Positions 1 to 8,973 of a stretch of 12,847 nt of DNA are shown here, piece after piece. Position 1 is the stretch's first letter. Each line of letters starts with the position of its first letter. This stretch comes from Firmicutes bacterium UBA4874 (GTDB lineage Bacteria; Bacillota; Clostridia; Caldicoprobacterales; DTU083). A program made the position numbers and the translations under genes. Location: assembly GCA_002399435.1 (NCBI GenBank), contig DHDO01000075.1, positions 4,477 to 17,323 on the forward strand. The letters run 5' to 3'. Below the pieces are notes generated by a model that saw only the letters and a program-made list of their open reading frames with translations, was not told the origin of the DNA and ran no database searches.

Positions 1-936
1 TTTTACCCTTCCATGCTGGTTCCGCTGAAATATAAAAAGGGTGTGTTTGCTCTTCCGGAGACTATGGATTTTCTGGTGATGTTCTATCGCACGGACATTC
101 TGGAAGATATCGGCGTGCGCCTACCTGAGACCTGGGATGATCTGTACCATTCTGTTCTGCCCAGGCTCTATCAAAATGGTATGGATTTTGTTTACGGGGG
201 AGGATTCAATCCATTACTGCTCCAAATGGGCGGGAAGTATTACCGGAACGGAGGAACCCAATCGGCACTGGATTCTCCGGAGGCTTACAAGGCATTTAAA
301 GCCTGGACAGATTTGTATGTAAGCTATGGGATTCCCGTAGCCGCCAATTTTTACAACCGCATTCGAACCGGAGACGCACCGATCGGCCTGGCTGGTTACA
401 ACCAGTATGTTCAGATGACTACGGCCGCTCCGGAGTTATATGGAAGATGGGATATTGCCCCGATCCCCGGAACAAGGAAAGAGGATGGGACCATCGATCG
501 TTCCAACGCCAACCTGCTTGGGCAAACTTCTGTTATCATGAGCCAGACGGATCATCCGAAGGAATCCTGGGAGTTTTTGAAATGGTGGTCCAGCGACGGG
601 ATACAGACCAGATTCGGCAGGGAACTGGAGGCTCTGTTGGGAGTAGAAGCCAGATGGAATTCTGCCAATATCCGATCCTTTGCTTCCATGGCCTGGAACA
701 GGGATCATCTGAAAATCATCACGGATGCACAGTCCCAGGCCAAGGAACAGCCTATTGTTCTGGGGGGATATTTTACCAGCAGGCATATCAACAATGCATT
801 CAACCGGGTTGTGGTAAGCGCCTCCACCGATGCAAGGGATTCCCTGGAAAAAGCGGTGAAAGATATTGATAAGGAATTAAAGTCGAAGCAAGAGGAATAT
901 GGATTCCGGCTGGAGGAATCAGGAAGCGATGATTGA
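1..936 (+). CDS. Sugar-type extracellular solute-binding protein, C-terminal part (5' end outside window)
   Basis: The reading frame is open from base 1 (Phe-Tyr-Pro-Ser before the first Met at 13), so the start lies upstream and only the last 311 residues are seen. The fragment has the features of family 1 (MalE-like) binding proteins of carbohydrate ABC importers: a LPETMDFLVMFYRTDIL segment followed by a LPETWDDL hinge-type motif, a DSPEAYKAFKAWTDLY helix, a WDIAPIPGT strand, and a late HPKESWEFLKWWSS helix. The C-terminus is a charged helix ending in Ser-Asp-Asp. It would be lipid-anchored or secreted outside the membrane and deliver a sugar or oligosaccharide to the permeases encoded next. 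The N-terminal signal or lipobox, and any extra N-terminal module, cannot be seen. The family call is secure; the substrate is unknown. Confidence 0.92.
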   Translation, partial: FYPSMLVPLKYKKGVFALPETMDFLVMFYRTDILEDIGVRLPETWDDLYHSVLPRLYQNGMDFVYGGGFNPLLLQMGGKYYRNGGTQSALDSPEAYKAFKAWTDLYVSYGIPVAANFYNRIRTGDAPIGLAGYNQYVQMTTAAPELYGRWDIAPIPGTRKEDGTIDRSNANLLGQTSVIMSQTDHPKESWEFLKWWSSDGIQTRFGRELEALLGVEARWNSANIRSFASMAWNRDHLKIITDAQSQAKEQPIVLGGYFTSRHINNAFNRVVVSASTDARDSLEKAVKDIDKELKSKQEEYGFRLEESGSDD

Positions 937-972
937 TTTTCTTATCCAAATATACGAAGGGGTGATGGATGC

Positions 973-1923
973 ATGGCGGATATGACAGAAATCAAGACAG
1001 CAAATAAATCCTTGTTGAAGCCGGACAGGAAGAAAGTGATGAAGAGCTGGTGGAAGAAAAATGGTATCGGATATTTGTTCCTGCTGCCATATATGCTGTT
1101 GTTTCTCATTTTTATTGTGATACCGGTGGCAGTGGCTTTCTTTCTAAGCCTTACCAACTACAACATGATACAAAAGCCTGATTTTATCGGGCTGACGAAT
1201 TTTAAGATCCTTTTTATGGATGATGATATCTTTTTAATCGCATTGAAAAACACGCTGATATTTTCCTGCATTGCAGGCCCGGTGGGATACATCATGTCCT
1301 TTCTGGCTGCCTGGGTGATCAATAACCTGAAGGGCAGGAAATTCTTCGCCCTGGCTTTCTATGCGCCTTCGCTCACAAGCGGAATAGCCATGTCCGTGGT
1401 CTGGCTATATTTTTTCTCACCGGACCGGTTTGGATTGATCAATAATTTCCTGATCAATACACTGGGGGTAACAACGGAGCCTGTTCTTTGGACACAGGAT
1501 CCTAAATATATACTTCGCGTGGTAATATTCATCTCAATTTGGATGAGCATGGGAAACGGGTTTCTGGTTTTTCTGGCAGGACTTCAGAATATTTCAAAGG
1601 AGCTCTATGAAGCGGCTGCCATCGATGGAATTCGGAATAGGTTCCAGCAGCTTTGGTATATCACCTTACCACTTATGCAGCCGCAGCTCCTTTTCGGTGC
1701 AATCAACTCCATAGTGGGATCCTTTGGCGCATATGACATAGCTGTGGCGATCGCGGGAATGCCAAGTCCCGAGTATAGTGCTCATACCATTGTAGCGCAT
1801 CTGTTTGACCACGCCTTTATCCGATTCAGCATGGGATATGCTTCCTGTATTGCGGTCATCCTGTTTGTCATGACGTATACGCTAAGCAAAGTATGTATGC
1901 GGGTATTCCGATCAAGAGAATAG
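973..1923 (+). CDS. Sugar ABC transporter permease, MalF/UgpA type (first pair)
   Basis: This 316-residue inner-membrane subunit should form half of the channel of a carbohydrate importer. A basic N-terminus (residues 1-30) precedes about six membrane segments, the first near 33-58. The cytoplasmic EAA loop that docks the ATPase is clear: EAAAIDG at residues 213-219, followed by a YITLPLMQP ending. Length and layout fit the MalF-type family without the large periplasmic insert of E. coli MalF. The start at 973 is supported by AAGGGGTGA at 957-965, seven bases upstream. It lies 36 bases after the binding-protein stop and 14 bases before the partner permease. No ATPase gene is present, so a shared MsmX-like ATPase is inferred. 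Substrate unknown. Confidence 0.94.
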   Translation: MADMTEIKTANKSLLKPDRKKVMKSWWKKNGIGYLFLLPYMLLFLIFIVIPVAVAFFLSLTNYNMIQKPDFIGLTNFKILFMDDDIFLIALKNTLIFSCIAGPVGYIMSFLAAWVINNLKGRKFFALAFYAPSLTSGIAMSVVWLYFFSPDRFGLINNFLINTLGVTTEPVLWTQDPKYILRVVIFISIWMSMGNGFLVFLAGLQNISKELYEAAAIDGIRNRFQQLWYITLPLMQPQLLFGAINSIVGSFGAYDIAVAIAGMPSPEYSAHTIVAHLFDHAFIRFSMGYASCIAVILFVMTYTLSKVCMRVFRSRE

Positions 1924-1937
1924 AAGGGGAATGAAAA

Positions 1938-2825
1938 ATGGTGAAAGTAAGGAAGAAACATAGATACTTCAATTGGAAGAGAAAAATAAAAAGGATTCAT
2001 TTCTCCACGGTACTGTTATATGCCTGTATGCTGGGGTTGGTGGCTTTTACCGCCCTGCCTCTGATTTATATGATCAATACTGCCTTTAAACCCCTGGATG
2101 AATTGTTCCTTTTTCCACCGAGATATTTTGTGAAGAATCCCACCATGAAAAACTTCCATGATCTTCTGACGGCAGTCAGTGGTACAGTGGTGCCTTTCTC
2201 CAGATATATCTTTAACAGCCTGTTTACCACCACAGTCATTGTGTTTTTATCCGTTGTCTTATCCTGCCTGGGAGGGTTTGCACTTGCCAAGCATAAACCC
2301 GCGGGTTCCAATTTCATTTTTGCGGTTATCCTGGCTGCCCTGATGTTTTCCAGCCATGTAACGGCAATACCTACCTATATGGTGGTAAACTTTCTTGGAA
2401 TTGTGAACACCTACTGGGCGTTGATCATACCGAAGCTGGCCAGTGCCTATAATTTCTTCCTGATCAAGCAGTTTGCGGATCAAATACCGGATGCCTTTCT
2501 GGAAGCAGCGCGGATTGATGGCGCAAGCGAGCTCAAAATATTCTGGAAGGTTGCTATGCCGCTATTAAGACCTGCCTGGACAACACTGGTCGTATTTTCA
2601 TTTGTGAATAACTGGAATGATTATTTTACTCCTCTTATTTATACAACCAGCCAGGCCATGAAAACCTTGCCCCTTGCGTTGTCGACACTGGGCGGTACAA
2701 GCATTGCGAGAGCAGGAGCCAACAGTGCTGCGGCTCTGCTTACTACTCTTCCCACCATTATTCTCTTTACTGCATTGCAGGGGAGAGTCATGGAGACGAT
2801 GAGCTATTCCGGCATTAAGGCATAG
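1938..2825 (+). CDS. Carbohydrate ABC transporter permease, MalG/AraQ type (first pair)
   Basis: This 295-residue MalG-type permease is the natural partner of the preceding subunit. After a short basic leader there is a first membrane segment with the family's ALPLIYMINTAFKP signature, in which a long first external loop follows 'aFKP'. The EAA loop reads EAARIDG at residues 189-195 and continues to a VAMPLLRP ending. The late NNWNDYFTPLIY segment is also typical of MalG-type subunits. AAGGGGA at 1924-1930 is seven bases before the ATG at 1938. The protein ends with a short MSYSGIKA tail. The stop codon overlaps the ribosome binding site of the next gene, which suggests co-translation. Substrate specificity cannot be told from the permease. 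Confidence 0.94.
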   Translation: MVKVRKKHRYFNWKRKIKRIHFSTVLLYACMLGLVAFTALPLIYMINTAFKPLDELFLFPPRYFVKNPTMKNFHDLLTAVSGTVVPFSRYIFNSLFTTTVIVFLSVVLSCLGGFALAKHKPAGSNFIFAVILAALMFSSHVTAIPTYMVVNFLGIVNTYWALIIPKLASAYNFFLIKQFADQIPDAFLEAARIDGASELKIFWKVAMPLLRPAWTTLVVFSFVNNWNDYFTPLIYTTSQAMKTLPLALSTLGGTSIARAGANSAAALLTTLPTIILFTALQGRVMETMSYSGIKA

Positions 2826-2837
2826 GAGGAACGGACC

Positions 2838-4241
2838 ATGAAAAAGTTTCTGACAATTTTACTGCTTACGTTGATCAGTATTTTTTCCGTGACACCAGGC
2901 GCTCTGGCGGAGAACGACAGGGTAGTGGAAAAAGAAGGATCCATACCGGTTCCGGTTACCTATGAAGTCAGAAAAGTGATCATCAATCTGGACTCCTACG
3001 GAAACCTGAACCAGCCTGAGGATCTGTTTCTGGATAGGAAAGGCTTTCTTTATGTCGCGGATACGGCCAACAACAGAGTGCTCAAAATGGACACCGACGG
3101 GAAGGTTCTGGAAAGTATAGCCGGGCCGGCGGATAAACCGTATAACAAGCCCAAGGGGATTTTTGTGGATGAGGATGGCGCCCTGTATGTGGCGGACTCC
3201 GGTAACAAGCGGGTCATACGTCGATCCGTTTCGGGAGAGTATGATAAGGTTTATGTTAAGCCGAAATCCAGTCTGCTCAGTGCGGATTTTGTATTTGACC
3301 CGCAGAAAATATATAGGAACTCTACCGGTATTCTGTATGTTTCAAAGGGGATTTCCTTCATCACGATAGACGATGCCAATCAGTTTCAGGGTTATGTTGG
3401 CGCCAAGGAAGTAGGCTTTGATTTAAGAAGGATGTTTATCAGGCTTTTTGCCTCAAGATCACAGAGAGACCGGATTGCCAAGGTTCTTCCTGTTTCCTAC
3501 AACAATTTTGTAATCGGGCCGGATGGCTTTGTATACGCTACGGTAGGAAACGCACAGAGCGGACAGATAAGGAAAATCAATGCCGTAGGGAAAAACCTGT
3601 ATCCGGATCAAACTTTCGGTGAAAGGATGATGGGTGAAAACGGAGAATGGATTCAGCCTTCCCTGGCTGATATCGCCGTGGATGAAAGAGGCATTATCAG
3701 CACCATTGACAAAGCTACGGAGAGTATTTATCAATATGATCAGGAAGGCAACATGCTTCTGGCTTTCGGGGATAAGGGGGAAAAAAGAGGTGGATTTCTG
3801 TCTCCGTCCAGTATTGTAACGGATGAGAAAGGCAATTTATATATATCCGATTCCAAGGCAAACAACATACAGATATTCGAGCCGACCAATTTCACCAGAT
3901 CGGTGCATCAGGCGGTAAGCTTCTACAACAACGGAGACTATAAAAATGCAATGGATTACTGGCAGCAGGTATTGGCAATCGATGCGAATTACTCCCTGGC
4001 GCATAAAGGAATGGGAAAGCTGTACTACAAGGAAGAGAGATGGAAGGACTCTATGGATGAGTACCTGCTGGCGGAGGATAAAGGCGGATATTCAAGAGCT
4101 TTTCGGGAATACAGGCATCAGAAGTTCCGGCAATATTTTGCCGTGGTATTCTTTGCTTTCATTGGGATTGTGGTGGGATTCTATTTCCTTTTCCTCCGTC
4201 TCAAGGAGAAATCCGGCAAAATCGTCAGGGAATTATTTTAA
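2838..4241 (+). CDS. Secreted NHL-repeat/TPR protein with C-terminal membrane anchor
   Basis: The 467-residue protein starts with a signal peptide (residues 1-24, predicted cleavage ALA|E). NHL-type beta-propeller repeats follow: residues about 58-96 (LYVADTANNRVLKMD), 103-137 (LYVADSGNKRVIRRS), a degenerate stretch around 224-255, and two more across 271-352 (LYISDSKANNIQIFE). Residues about 357-425 form TPR-like helices (FYNNGDYKNAMDYWQQVL and GKLYYKEERWKDSMDEYL). A single hydrophobic segment near 434-455 and a basic tail anchor the C-terminus, so the propeller should face outside. NHL propellers usually bind protein or carbohydrate partners; no catalytic motif is seen. The start has TAGGAGGA at 2823-2830. 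Its place between two importers suggests an envelope scaffold or sensor for the transported compound, which is inference. Confidence 0.88.
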   Translation: MKKFLTILLLTLISIFSVTPGALAENDRVVEKEGSIPVPVTYEVRKVIINLDSYGNLNQPEDLFLDRKGFLYVADTANNRVLKMDTDGKVLESIAGPADKPYNKPKGIFVDEDGALYVADSGNKRVIRRSVSGEYDKVYVKPKSSLLSADFVFDPQKIYRNSTGILYVSKGISFITIDDANQFQGYVGAKEVGFDLRRMFIRLFASRSQRDRIAKVLPVSYNNFVIGPDGFVYATVGNAQSGQIRKINAVGKNLYPDQTFGERMMGENGEWIQPSLADIAVDERGIISTIDKATESIYQYDQEGNMLLAFGDKGEKRGGFLSPSSIVTDEKGNLYISDSKANNIQIFEPTNFTRSVHQAVSFYNNGDYKNAMDYWQQVLAIDANYSLAHKGMGKLYYKEERWKDSMDEYLLAEDKGGYSRAFREYRHQKFRQYFAVVFFAFIGIVVGFYFLFLRLKEKSGKIVRELF

Positions 4242-4262
4242 GGGAAAGAAGGCAGATGCGCT

Positions 4263-4886
4263 ATGGAGTTTTTAAAACTATCTTTATCAACGGTCTTTCA
4301 TCCTGGGGAAGCCTTCCGATACCTGCAAAAAGACAGAAGCAAATTCAACTATCTTCCGGTCGCCTTATTGTTGTTTCTGATCTTTGCAGTGCGTTCCGCT
4401 TCCATCTATATTACACACTTTCCGCTTGCCAAACTGAATCCGAGAACAGCCAATCTCGGTATAGAGCTTGCGAAGCTTTACATTCCTGTCCTGACCTGGG
4501 TGATTGCTTCCTATGCCATAACCTCCATTATGGATGGCGAGAGTCTTCTGAGAGAAATCCTGCTCTCGACCTGTTATGCACTGATACCCTATATCGTGTT
4601 GACGTTACCTGTCAATCTGCTGTCCCATATTATGGAGAGCAGCCAAAGCGGGTTATACAACGGCATCCTGAATCTTATTTCAGGCTGGTCTGTTTTTCTG
4701 ATATTTATGAGCATAAAGGTTATGAACCAATATAGCATGAAAAAAACCATTCTGGTATGTTTTTTGAGTATCTGCACCATGCTGCTCATATGGGCCACGA
4801 TTGCGCTTTTCTTTGCTATCAGCAGTCAGTTTATAAACTTTATCCAGGAAGTTATGATTGAAGTCCGATTGAAATTGGTTTATTAG
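4263..4886 (+). CDS. Yip1-family (YIP1/YckC-like) multi-spanning membrane protein
   Basis: This 207-residue protein has a short amphipathic N-terminus (VFHPGEAFRYLQKDR, residues 11-25) and about five hydrophobic segments near 31-50, 69-89, 97-120, 132-154 and 162-190. The N-terminal 'hP.eaf..l' pattern and the third segment, LLREILLSTCYALIPY (residues 95-110), are characteristic of bacterial Yip1-domain proteins. The molecular function of bacterial Yip1 proteins is not established. GAAAGAAGG at 4244-4252 lies 10 bases before the ATG at 4263. An earlier ATG at 4256 is closer to this site but opens a different frame with no membrane-protein pattern, so 4263 is preferred. It sits 21 bases after the NHL gene and 27 before the DUF5696-like gene, and probably acts with these envelope proteins. 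Confidence 0.85.
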   Translation: MEFLKLSLSTVFHPGEAFRYLQKDRSKFNYLPVALLLFLIFAVRSASIYITHFPLAKLNPRTANLGIELAKLYIPVLTWVIASYAITSIMDGESLLREILLSTCYALIPYIVLTLPVNLLSHIMESSQSGLYNGILNLISGWSVFLIFMSIKVMNQYSMKKTILVCFLSICTMLLIWATIALFFAISSQFINFIQEVMIEVRLKLVY

Positions 4887-4913
4887 AGAGCCAAGTATGA
4901 GGAGGGGTGCGGT

Positions 4914-7094
4914 ATGACTACTGTACGAAAGCATATCAATCAACCTGCGAAAACGGGTATCGCGTGGATGCTGTGCTTGTTCCTTGCAGTGAGCATCAAC
5001 ATTGGTGTTCCAGCAAAAGCGGATCCGGCGGGCTATCAGACTGCAGCGAAAACGGATGATCTGATATTATACCTCAATGAGAAAGATTGTTCTTTTGTAC
5101 TGGAGGATTCGCGAAACGGCTATCAATGGAATTCCGTTGTGGACGACAGGAAAATGGATATCACCAAACTGAACGAGCAATGGAAATCCAATCTGAGATC
5201 GCTTTTGAACATCACTTATACAGATCTGAAGACGGGAGACGGAACCCTTATGACGGCAAGCTCCGCTTCCCTGAAGCCGGAGATATCCTTTCAAAAAAAG
5301 GAGGACGGCATTGTCCTTTCTTATCATTTTAAAAGCATTCAGATAAGTTTGTCTTTGGAGCTCACGGTAAAGGATACTTCCATGGTGGCAAGAATCCCTG
5401 CCGACAGCATTCAGGAAGACGGCGACCTGGGAATTGTCAGTATTGAGCTGCTTCCTTTTCTGGGAACAGCCAGAGATGATGAAGACGGCTATTTTTTCTA
5501 TCCGGATGGCTGTGGCGCGATCATGAATTATAAAGATCCGATGCATTACGGGCAGAAAAAACATTCCTGGAATATCTACGGATCAGATATTGCGGATTAT
5601 ATGGCAGATTCCGATAACGCCCGGGCTTCTCTCCCGGTATTTGGAATAAATCATGGCGATAACGGTATTCTGGCCATCATAACGGAGGGGGAATACGATA
5701 CGGTCATCAATCTTACCCCATCCGGAAATGTAGTGGACCTGAACAGGATTTCTCCTGAGTTTCTTTACAGAAGGTTTTTTGTCGATCCCCGGACAAAGAA
5801 AAAGATTACTAAAAAATATGATAAAGAGCTGTCCGGAAACGATTATGCCGTGCAGTATATGATGTTTCACGGAAAAAATGCCGGGTATAGTGGGATGGCC
5901 AATGGTTACAGGGAGTATCTCCTTAAAAATGGGACATTGGTTAAGAAAATAGAAGCGGGAGACGTTATCCCGTTAGGACTTGACCTTTTCATGGGCATAA
6001 GCGAAAAGACACTGATCTTTGATAAGTTTATTCCGATGACCGGGTTTAAGGATGCGAAGAACATTTTTAAGGAGTTTAAGGAGAAGGGAATCAAGAGGAT
6101 ACAGAGTAATCTACTTGGATGGACAAAGAAAGGTATGTATACGGAACCCCTGTATTTTCCCGCCAGCAGGAAACTGGGAGGGGATTCCGGTTTGAAGAAG
6201 CTGGCCCAATATGCATCGGAGAACGATATTGACCTGTTCCTATACACGGACTTTCAGACTGCCAACGCCAAATACGGCAAATTTTCCAAACGTAATGATG
6301 TGGTCTATCAATCCAATGGATTTATATTTACCGGTAGGAAAAAGGATCATTTTATCTTCAATCCAACGGTAGCCCAGAATAATTTTACGGATTCCTTTCT
6401 GACGAAAGCGGGGGCATACGGTAAAGTAGGAGTGAACTTTTCTTCCTTCGGAAGTTTTGTCTATTATGATTACAATAAGCGGAATCCTTCCACCAAGAAG
6501 CAGACGGCGGATACCTGGAATCAGATTATGGAACAATCCAGCCGGGAGCTTGGCAAAACTGCGGTATATACCGGGAATCTGTATTCCCTGAAGTATGCAG
6601 ATAAAATAGATCATGTGGTTTCGGAGGATTCCGGACTTTTTATCACCAGTCAGCAGGTTCCTTTTTATCAGATGCTGGTGCATGGAGTTCTGCCATATAC
6701 GGCTCCCATGAAGGAAGCGGGGAATCTTACCGCGGATATTGGGAAGCAGAAGCTCAAATGGATAGAATACGGGTATATGCCGTACTTCCAGTTGACTCAT
6801 GAATCTCCTGAAGATCTGAAATTCTCAAATTACAGCGAGCTTTTCACATCAAAATATGACGAGTGGATCGATGTTGCCACGAAAATCTACAGGGAGATGA
6901 ATGAAAAGCTGGGGGAACAGTGGGATAACTACATAATAGACCATAAGACGCTCCAGGAAAATGTAGTTCGCATTGTCTATGATGACGGAACCAGAGTATT
7001 TATAAATTACGGCGACGACCCGGTAAAGGCGGAAGGGTACAGTATAAAAGCGATGGATTATACCGTAGTGGATAAGGAGGGGAGGGCAAAATGA
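4914..7094 (+). CDS. Large secreted DUF5696-like protein, possible glycoside-hydrolase-like fold
   Basis: This 726-residue protein carries a signal peptide (residues 1-36, predicted cleavage AKA|D) without a lipobox. The N-terminal third is beta-rich, beginning LILYLNEKDCSFVLED, which resembles the beta-sandwich found ahead of many glycoside hydrolase barrels. The middle (about 350-600) alternates helices and strands like a TIM barrel: KRIQSNLLGW, a DIDLFLYTDF strand with D446, a VGVNFSSFGSFVYYD strand with D519, and a VVSEDSGLF strand with E571 and D572. The C-terminus returns to beta structure (IVYDDGTRVFINYGD). Overall I recognise the DUF5696 type, which occurs in sugar-transport operons; no activity is established. 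The acidic residues are only candidate catalytic positions. GGAGGGG at 4901-4907 supports the start. Its stop overlaps the next ATG by four bases. Confidence 0.82.
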   Translation: MTTVRKHINQPAKTGIAWMLCLFLAVSINIGVPAKADPAGYQTAAKTDDLILYLNEKDCSFVLEDSRNGYQWNSVVDDRKMDITKLNEQWKSNLRSLLNITYTDLKTGDGTLMTASSASLKPEISFQKKEDGIVLSYHFKSIQISLSLELTVKDTSMVARIPADSIQEDGDLGIVSIELLPFLGTARDDEDGYFFYPDGCGAIMNYKDPMHYGQKKHSWNIYGSDIADYMADSDNARASLPVFGINHGDNGILAIITEGEYDTVINLTPSGNVVDLNRISPEFLYRRFFVDPRTKKKITKKYDKELSGNDYAVQYMMFHGKNAGYSGMANGYREYLLKNGTLVKKIEAGDVIPLGLDLFMGISEKTLIFDKFIPMTGFKDAKNIFKEFKEKGIKRIQSNLLGWTKKGMYTEPLYFPASRKLGGDSGLKKLAQYASENDIDLFLYTDFQTANAKYGKFSKRNDVVYQSNGFIFTGRKKDHFIFNPTVAQNNFTDSFLTKAGAYGKVGVNFSSFGSFVYYDYNKRNPSTKKQTADTWNQIMEQSSRELGKTAVYTGNLYSLKYADKIDHVVSEDSGLFITSQQVPFYQMLVHGVLPYTAPMKEAGNLTADIGKQKLKWIEYGYMPYFQLTHESPEDLKFSNYSELFTSKYDEWIDVATKIYREMNEKLGEQWDNYIIDHKTLQENVVRIVYDDGTRVFINYGDDPVKAEGYSIKAMDYTVVDKEGRAK

Positions 7095-7966
7095 AAAAGC
7101 TGACCATTGAGAAGAAAAGAAGACTGGAAGGTATCCTGTTTATCTCGCCCTGGTTGTTGGGAGTGGCAATCTTCTTTGCGAATCCCATCATACAATCCAT
7201 ACGGCTCAGTCTGAGTAAAATTGTGAAGTTTAAGGGATTTGTAATGAAGTGGTATGGCTTTGGAAATTATTCGAAAGCCTTTATTTGGGATATCAATTTT
7301 GTTCCTATGTTTCTGAATGTCATAAAAGACACGTTTATCAACACTCCGATCACATTGGTGTTCTCACTCATTATTGCCATGCTGATCAATCGCTCCATGA
7401 AAGGGCAGAGCTTTTTCCGTACTGTATTTTTCCTTCCTGTCCTGCTGGGAACTGGTCATGTTATGAAGCAGGTTCTGGGCATGGGCATTGGAGAAGACGC
7501 CATGGCAGTGGCGAAGGGTATTCTAATGCCGGAAGAATTTATGAGATACCTGGGACCTGCCTTTACTCAGGCAGTGGATGGATTTCTGGGGAGAATCACT
7601 TTAATCCTCTGGAAATCAGGAGTACAGATCATTATCTTCCTGGCGGGGCTCCAGGGCATATCAAGTTCTTTGTATGAAGCCGCCCACTGCGATGGCTGTA
7701 CTTCCTGGGAAGCTTTCTGGAAGATCACCCTGCCTCTGATGACGCCGGTATTGCTTTTGAATTTTATCTATACCATTATTGATTCGTTTACGGATTCAAA
7801 CAATCCGATTGTAGATTATATCCTGAATTATGGCTTCAAGAACAATCAGTTTGGCTATGGCGCGGCTATGGGCTGGATCTTTTTCCTCTTCATCGCTCTC
7901 GTATGTGGACTGGTGTTTGCATTCATGAGAAAACGTGTCTATAACGCAGGACTGAAACAGGGGTGA
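7091..7966 (+). CDS. Sugar ABC transporter permease, MalF/UgpA type (second pair)
   Basis: This 291-residue permease opens the second channel pair. It starts within the ATGA overlap with the preceding stop, behind an extended purine-rich site at 7074-7086 (AAGGAGGGGAGGG). The first membrane segment (GILFISPWLLGVAIFFANP) is typical of MalF-type subunits. The ATPase-docking loop is present but unusual in sequence: EAAHCDG at residues 196-202, then a further Cys at 203, and a KITLPLMTP ending, where most relatives have EAARIDGA or EAAxIDGA. Between the third and fourth membrane segments (residues about 125-170) lies a longer hydrophilic stretch (GEDAMAVAKGILMPEEFMRY) than in the first-pair MalF-type protein. 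Co-translation with the next permease is indicated by another 4-base overlap. Substrate unknown. Confidence 0.92.
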   Translation: MKKLTIEKKRRLEGILFISPWLLGVAIFFANPIIQSIRLSLSKIVKFKGFVMKWYGFGNYSKAFIWDINFVPMFLNVIKDTFINTPITLVFSLIIAMLINRSMKGQSFFRTVFFLPVLLGTGHVMKQVLGMGIGEDAMAVAKGILMPEEFMRYLGPAFTQAVDGFLGRITLILWKSGVQIIIFLAGLQGISSSLYEAAHCDGCTSWEAFWKITLPLMTPVLLLNFIYTIIDSFTDSNNPIVDYILNYGFKNNQFGYGAAMGWIFFLFIALVCGLVFAFMRKRVYNAGLKQG

Positions 7967-8973
7967 ATAAATTGGAAATCAGCAATAAATCAGTGTCAGC
8001 GCCCAATATGCAGGCCGGGACTTCCGAACCTGTTCAAAACAATGCTTCAAGCAGAAAGGTGTTGTTTCATAAACTGACTACCAGGTATTTCTGGAAGGAT
8101 ATTGTCGTCAATCTGGCGCTTTATCTTTTGCTTCTGGATCTGGCTTTTGTCTTCCTGTATCCCTTTTTGGATATGATCATCACATCCTTAAAGACAGAGG
8201 AGGATCTGCTGGACATTACCGTACAATGGATCCCCAGTAAAATTTTCTGGCAGAACTACAAGATCGCTCTGGACAGTCTCAGCTACACTTCCTTTTTTAA
8301 GAACTCGGTTGTTGTAACGATTCTGGCCACGGTTGGCCATGTACTGTCCTGTTCGTGTATTGCTTACGGTTTTGCAAGATATCGATTCAAAGGAAGCGGT
8401 ATTCTGTTCGGAATCGTCGTCTTATCCATGATTGTTCCCGTTGAGGTACTCATTTTTCCTCTTTATATGATGTATTCCAGGCTTGGCTGGCTGAATACCT
8501 TCCTTCCTCTTACTGTGCCTGCTTTTTTTGGATTTGGTCTGCGGGGAGGGCTGTTCATCTTTCTCTTCCGGCAGTTCTTTATCGGATTGCCTTATGAGAT
8601 TGAGGAGGCTGCCCGCATAGATGGATGCGGACCCCTGAGGACATTTTCGAGCATTATGCTTCCCATGTCCCAATCTTCCATACTGGTCAGTATTGTGCTT
8701 TCTCTTGTATGGCACTGGAATGATTTCTTTGAACCCAGCATGTATCTGTTTAAGCCAAAAGTATCATTGCTGCCTGCCAGGTTATCCGGAATCATCAGCA
8801 TGTTCAATGCGGAGAAAGTGGTGGAAGACTATGCGGAAACGGAGATCATATTTAACGAGGCAATTGTAATGGCTGCCATCTTCCTGGTCATATTGCCCAT
8901 TTTAATTGTTTATGCTTTTTTGCAGAAAAGGTTCATGGAAGGGATTGAAAGATCAGGTCTTACAGGGCAATAA
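7963..8973 (+). CDS. Carbohydrate ABC transporter permease, MalG/AraQ type (second pair)
   Basis: The 336-residue reading begins at GTG 7963, overlapping the previous stop as GTGA. A TTG at 7972 is at least as likely a start because CAGGGGTGA (7958-7966) sits at normal distance from it, and the two choices differ by three residues. A long hydrophilic N-terminal extension (about residues 1-45, Ser/Asn-rich) comes before the first membrane segment, LALYLLLLDLAFVFLYPFLD; this extension is absent from the first-pair MalG-type protein. The EAA loop reads EAARIDG at 215-221 and ends IMLPM, and LVWHWNDFFEPSMYL matches the family's late membrane segment. It pairs with the gene before it. In comparable operons a binding-protein gene often follows a permease pair, but none is found here. 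Confidence 0.92.
   Translation: MNKLEISNKSVSAPNMQAGTSEPVQNNASSRKVLFHKLTTRYFWKDIVVNLALYLLLLDLAFVFLYPFLDMIITSLKTEEDLLDITVQWIPSKIFWQNYKIALDSLSYTSFFKNSVVVTILATVGHVLSCSCIAYGFARYRFKGSGILFGIVVLSMIVPVEVLIFPLYMMYSRLGWLNTFLPLTVPAFFGFGLRGGLFIFLFRQFFIGLPYEIEEAARIDGCGPLRTFSSIMLPMSQSSILVSIVLSLVWHWNDFFEPSMYLFKPKVSLLPARLSGIISMFNAEKVVEDYAETEIIFNEAIVMAAIFLVILPILIVYAFLQKRFMEGIERSGLTGQ

Noticed and set aside
4256..4735. Plus-strand ORF starting at ATG 4256, just after a purine-rich site
   Set aside because: It overlaps the Yip1 frame almost entirely, and its translation lacks membrane segments or recognisable motifs, while the frame from 4263 is a clear Yip1-type protein.
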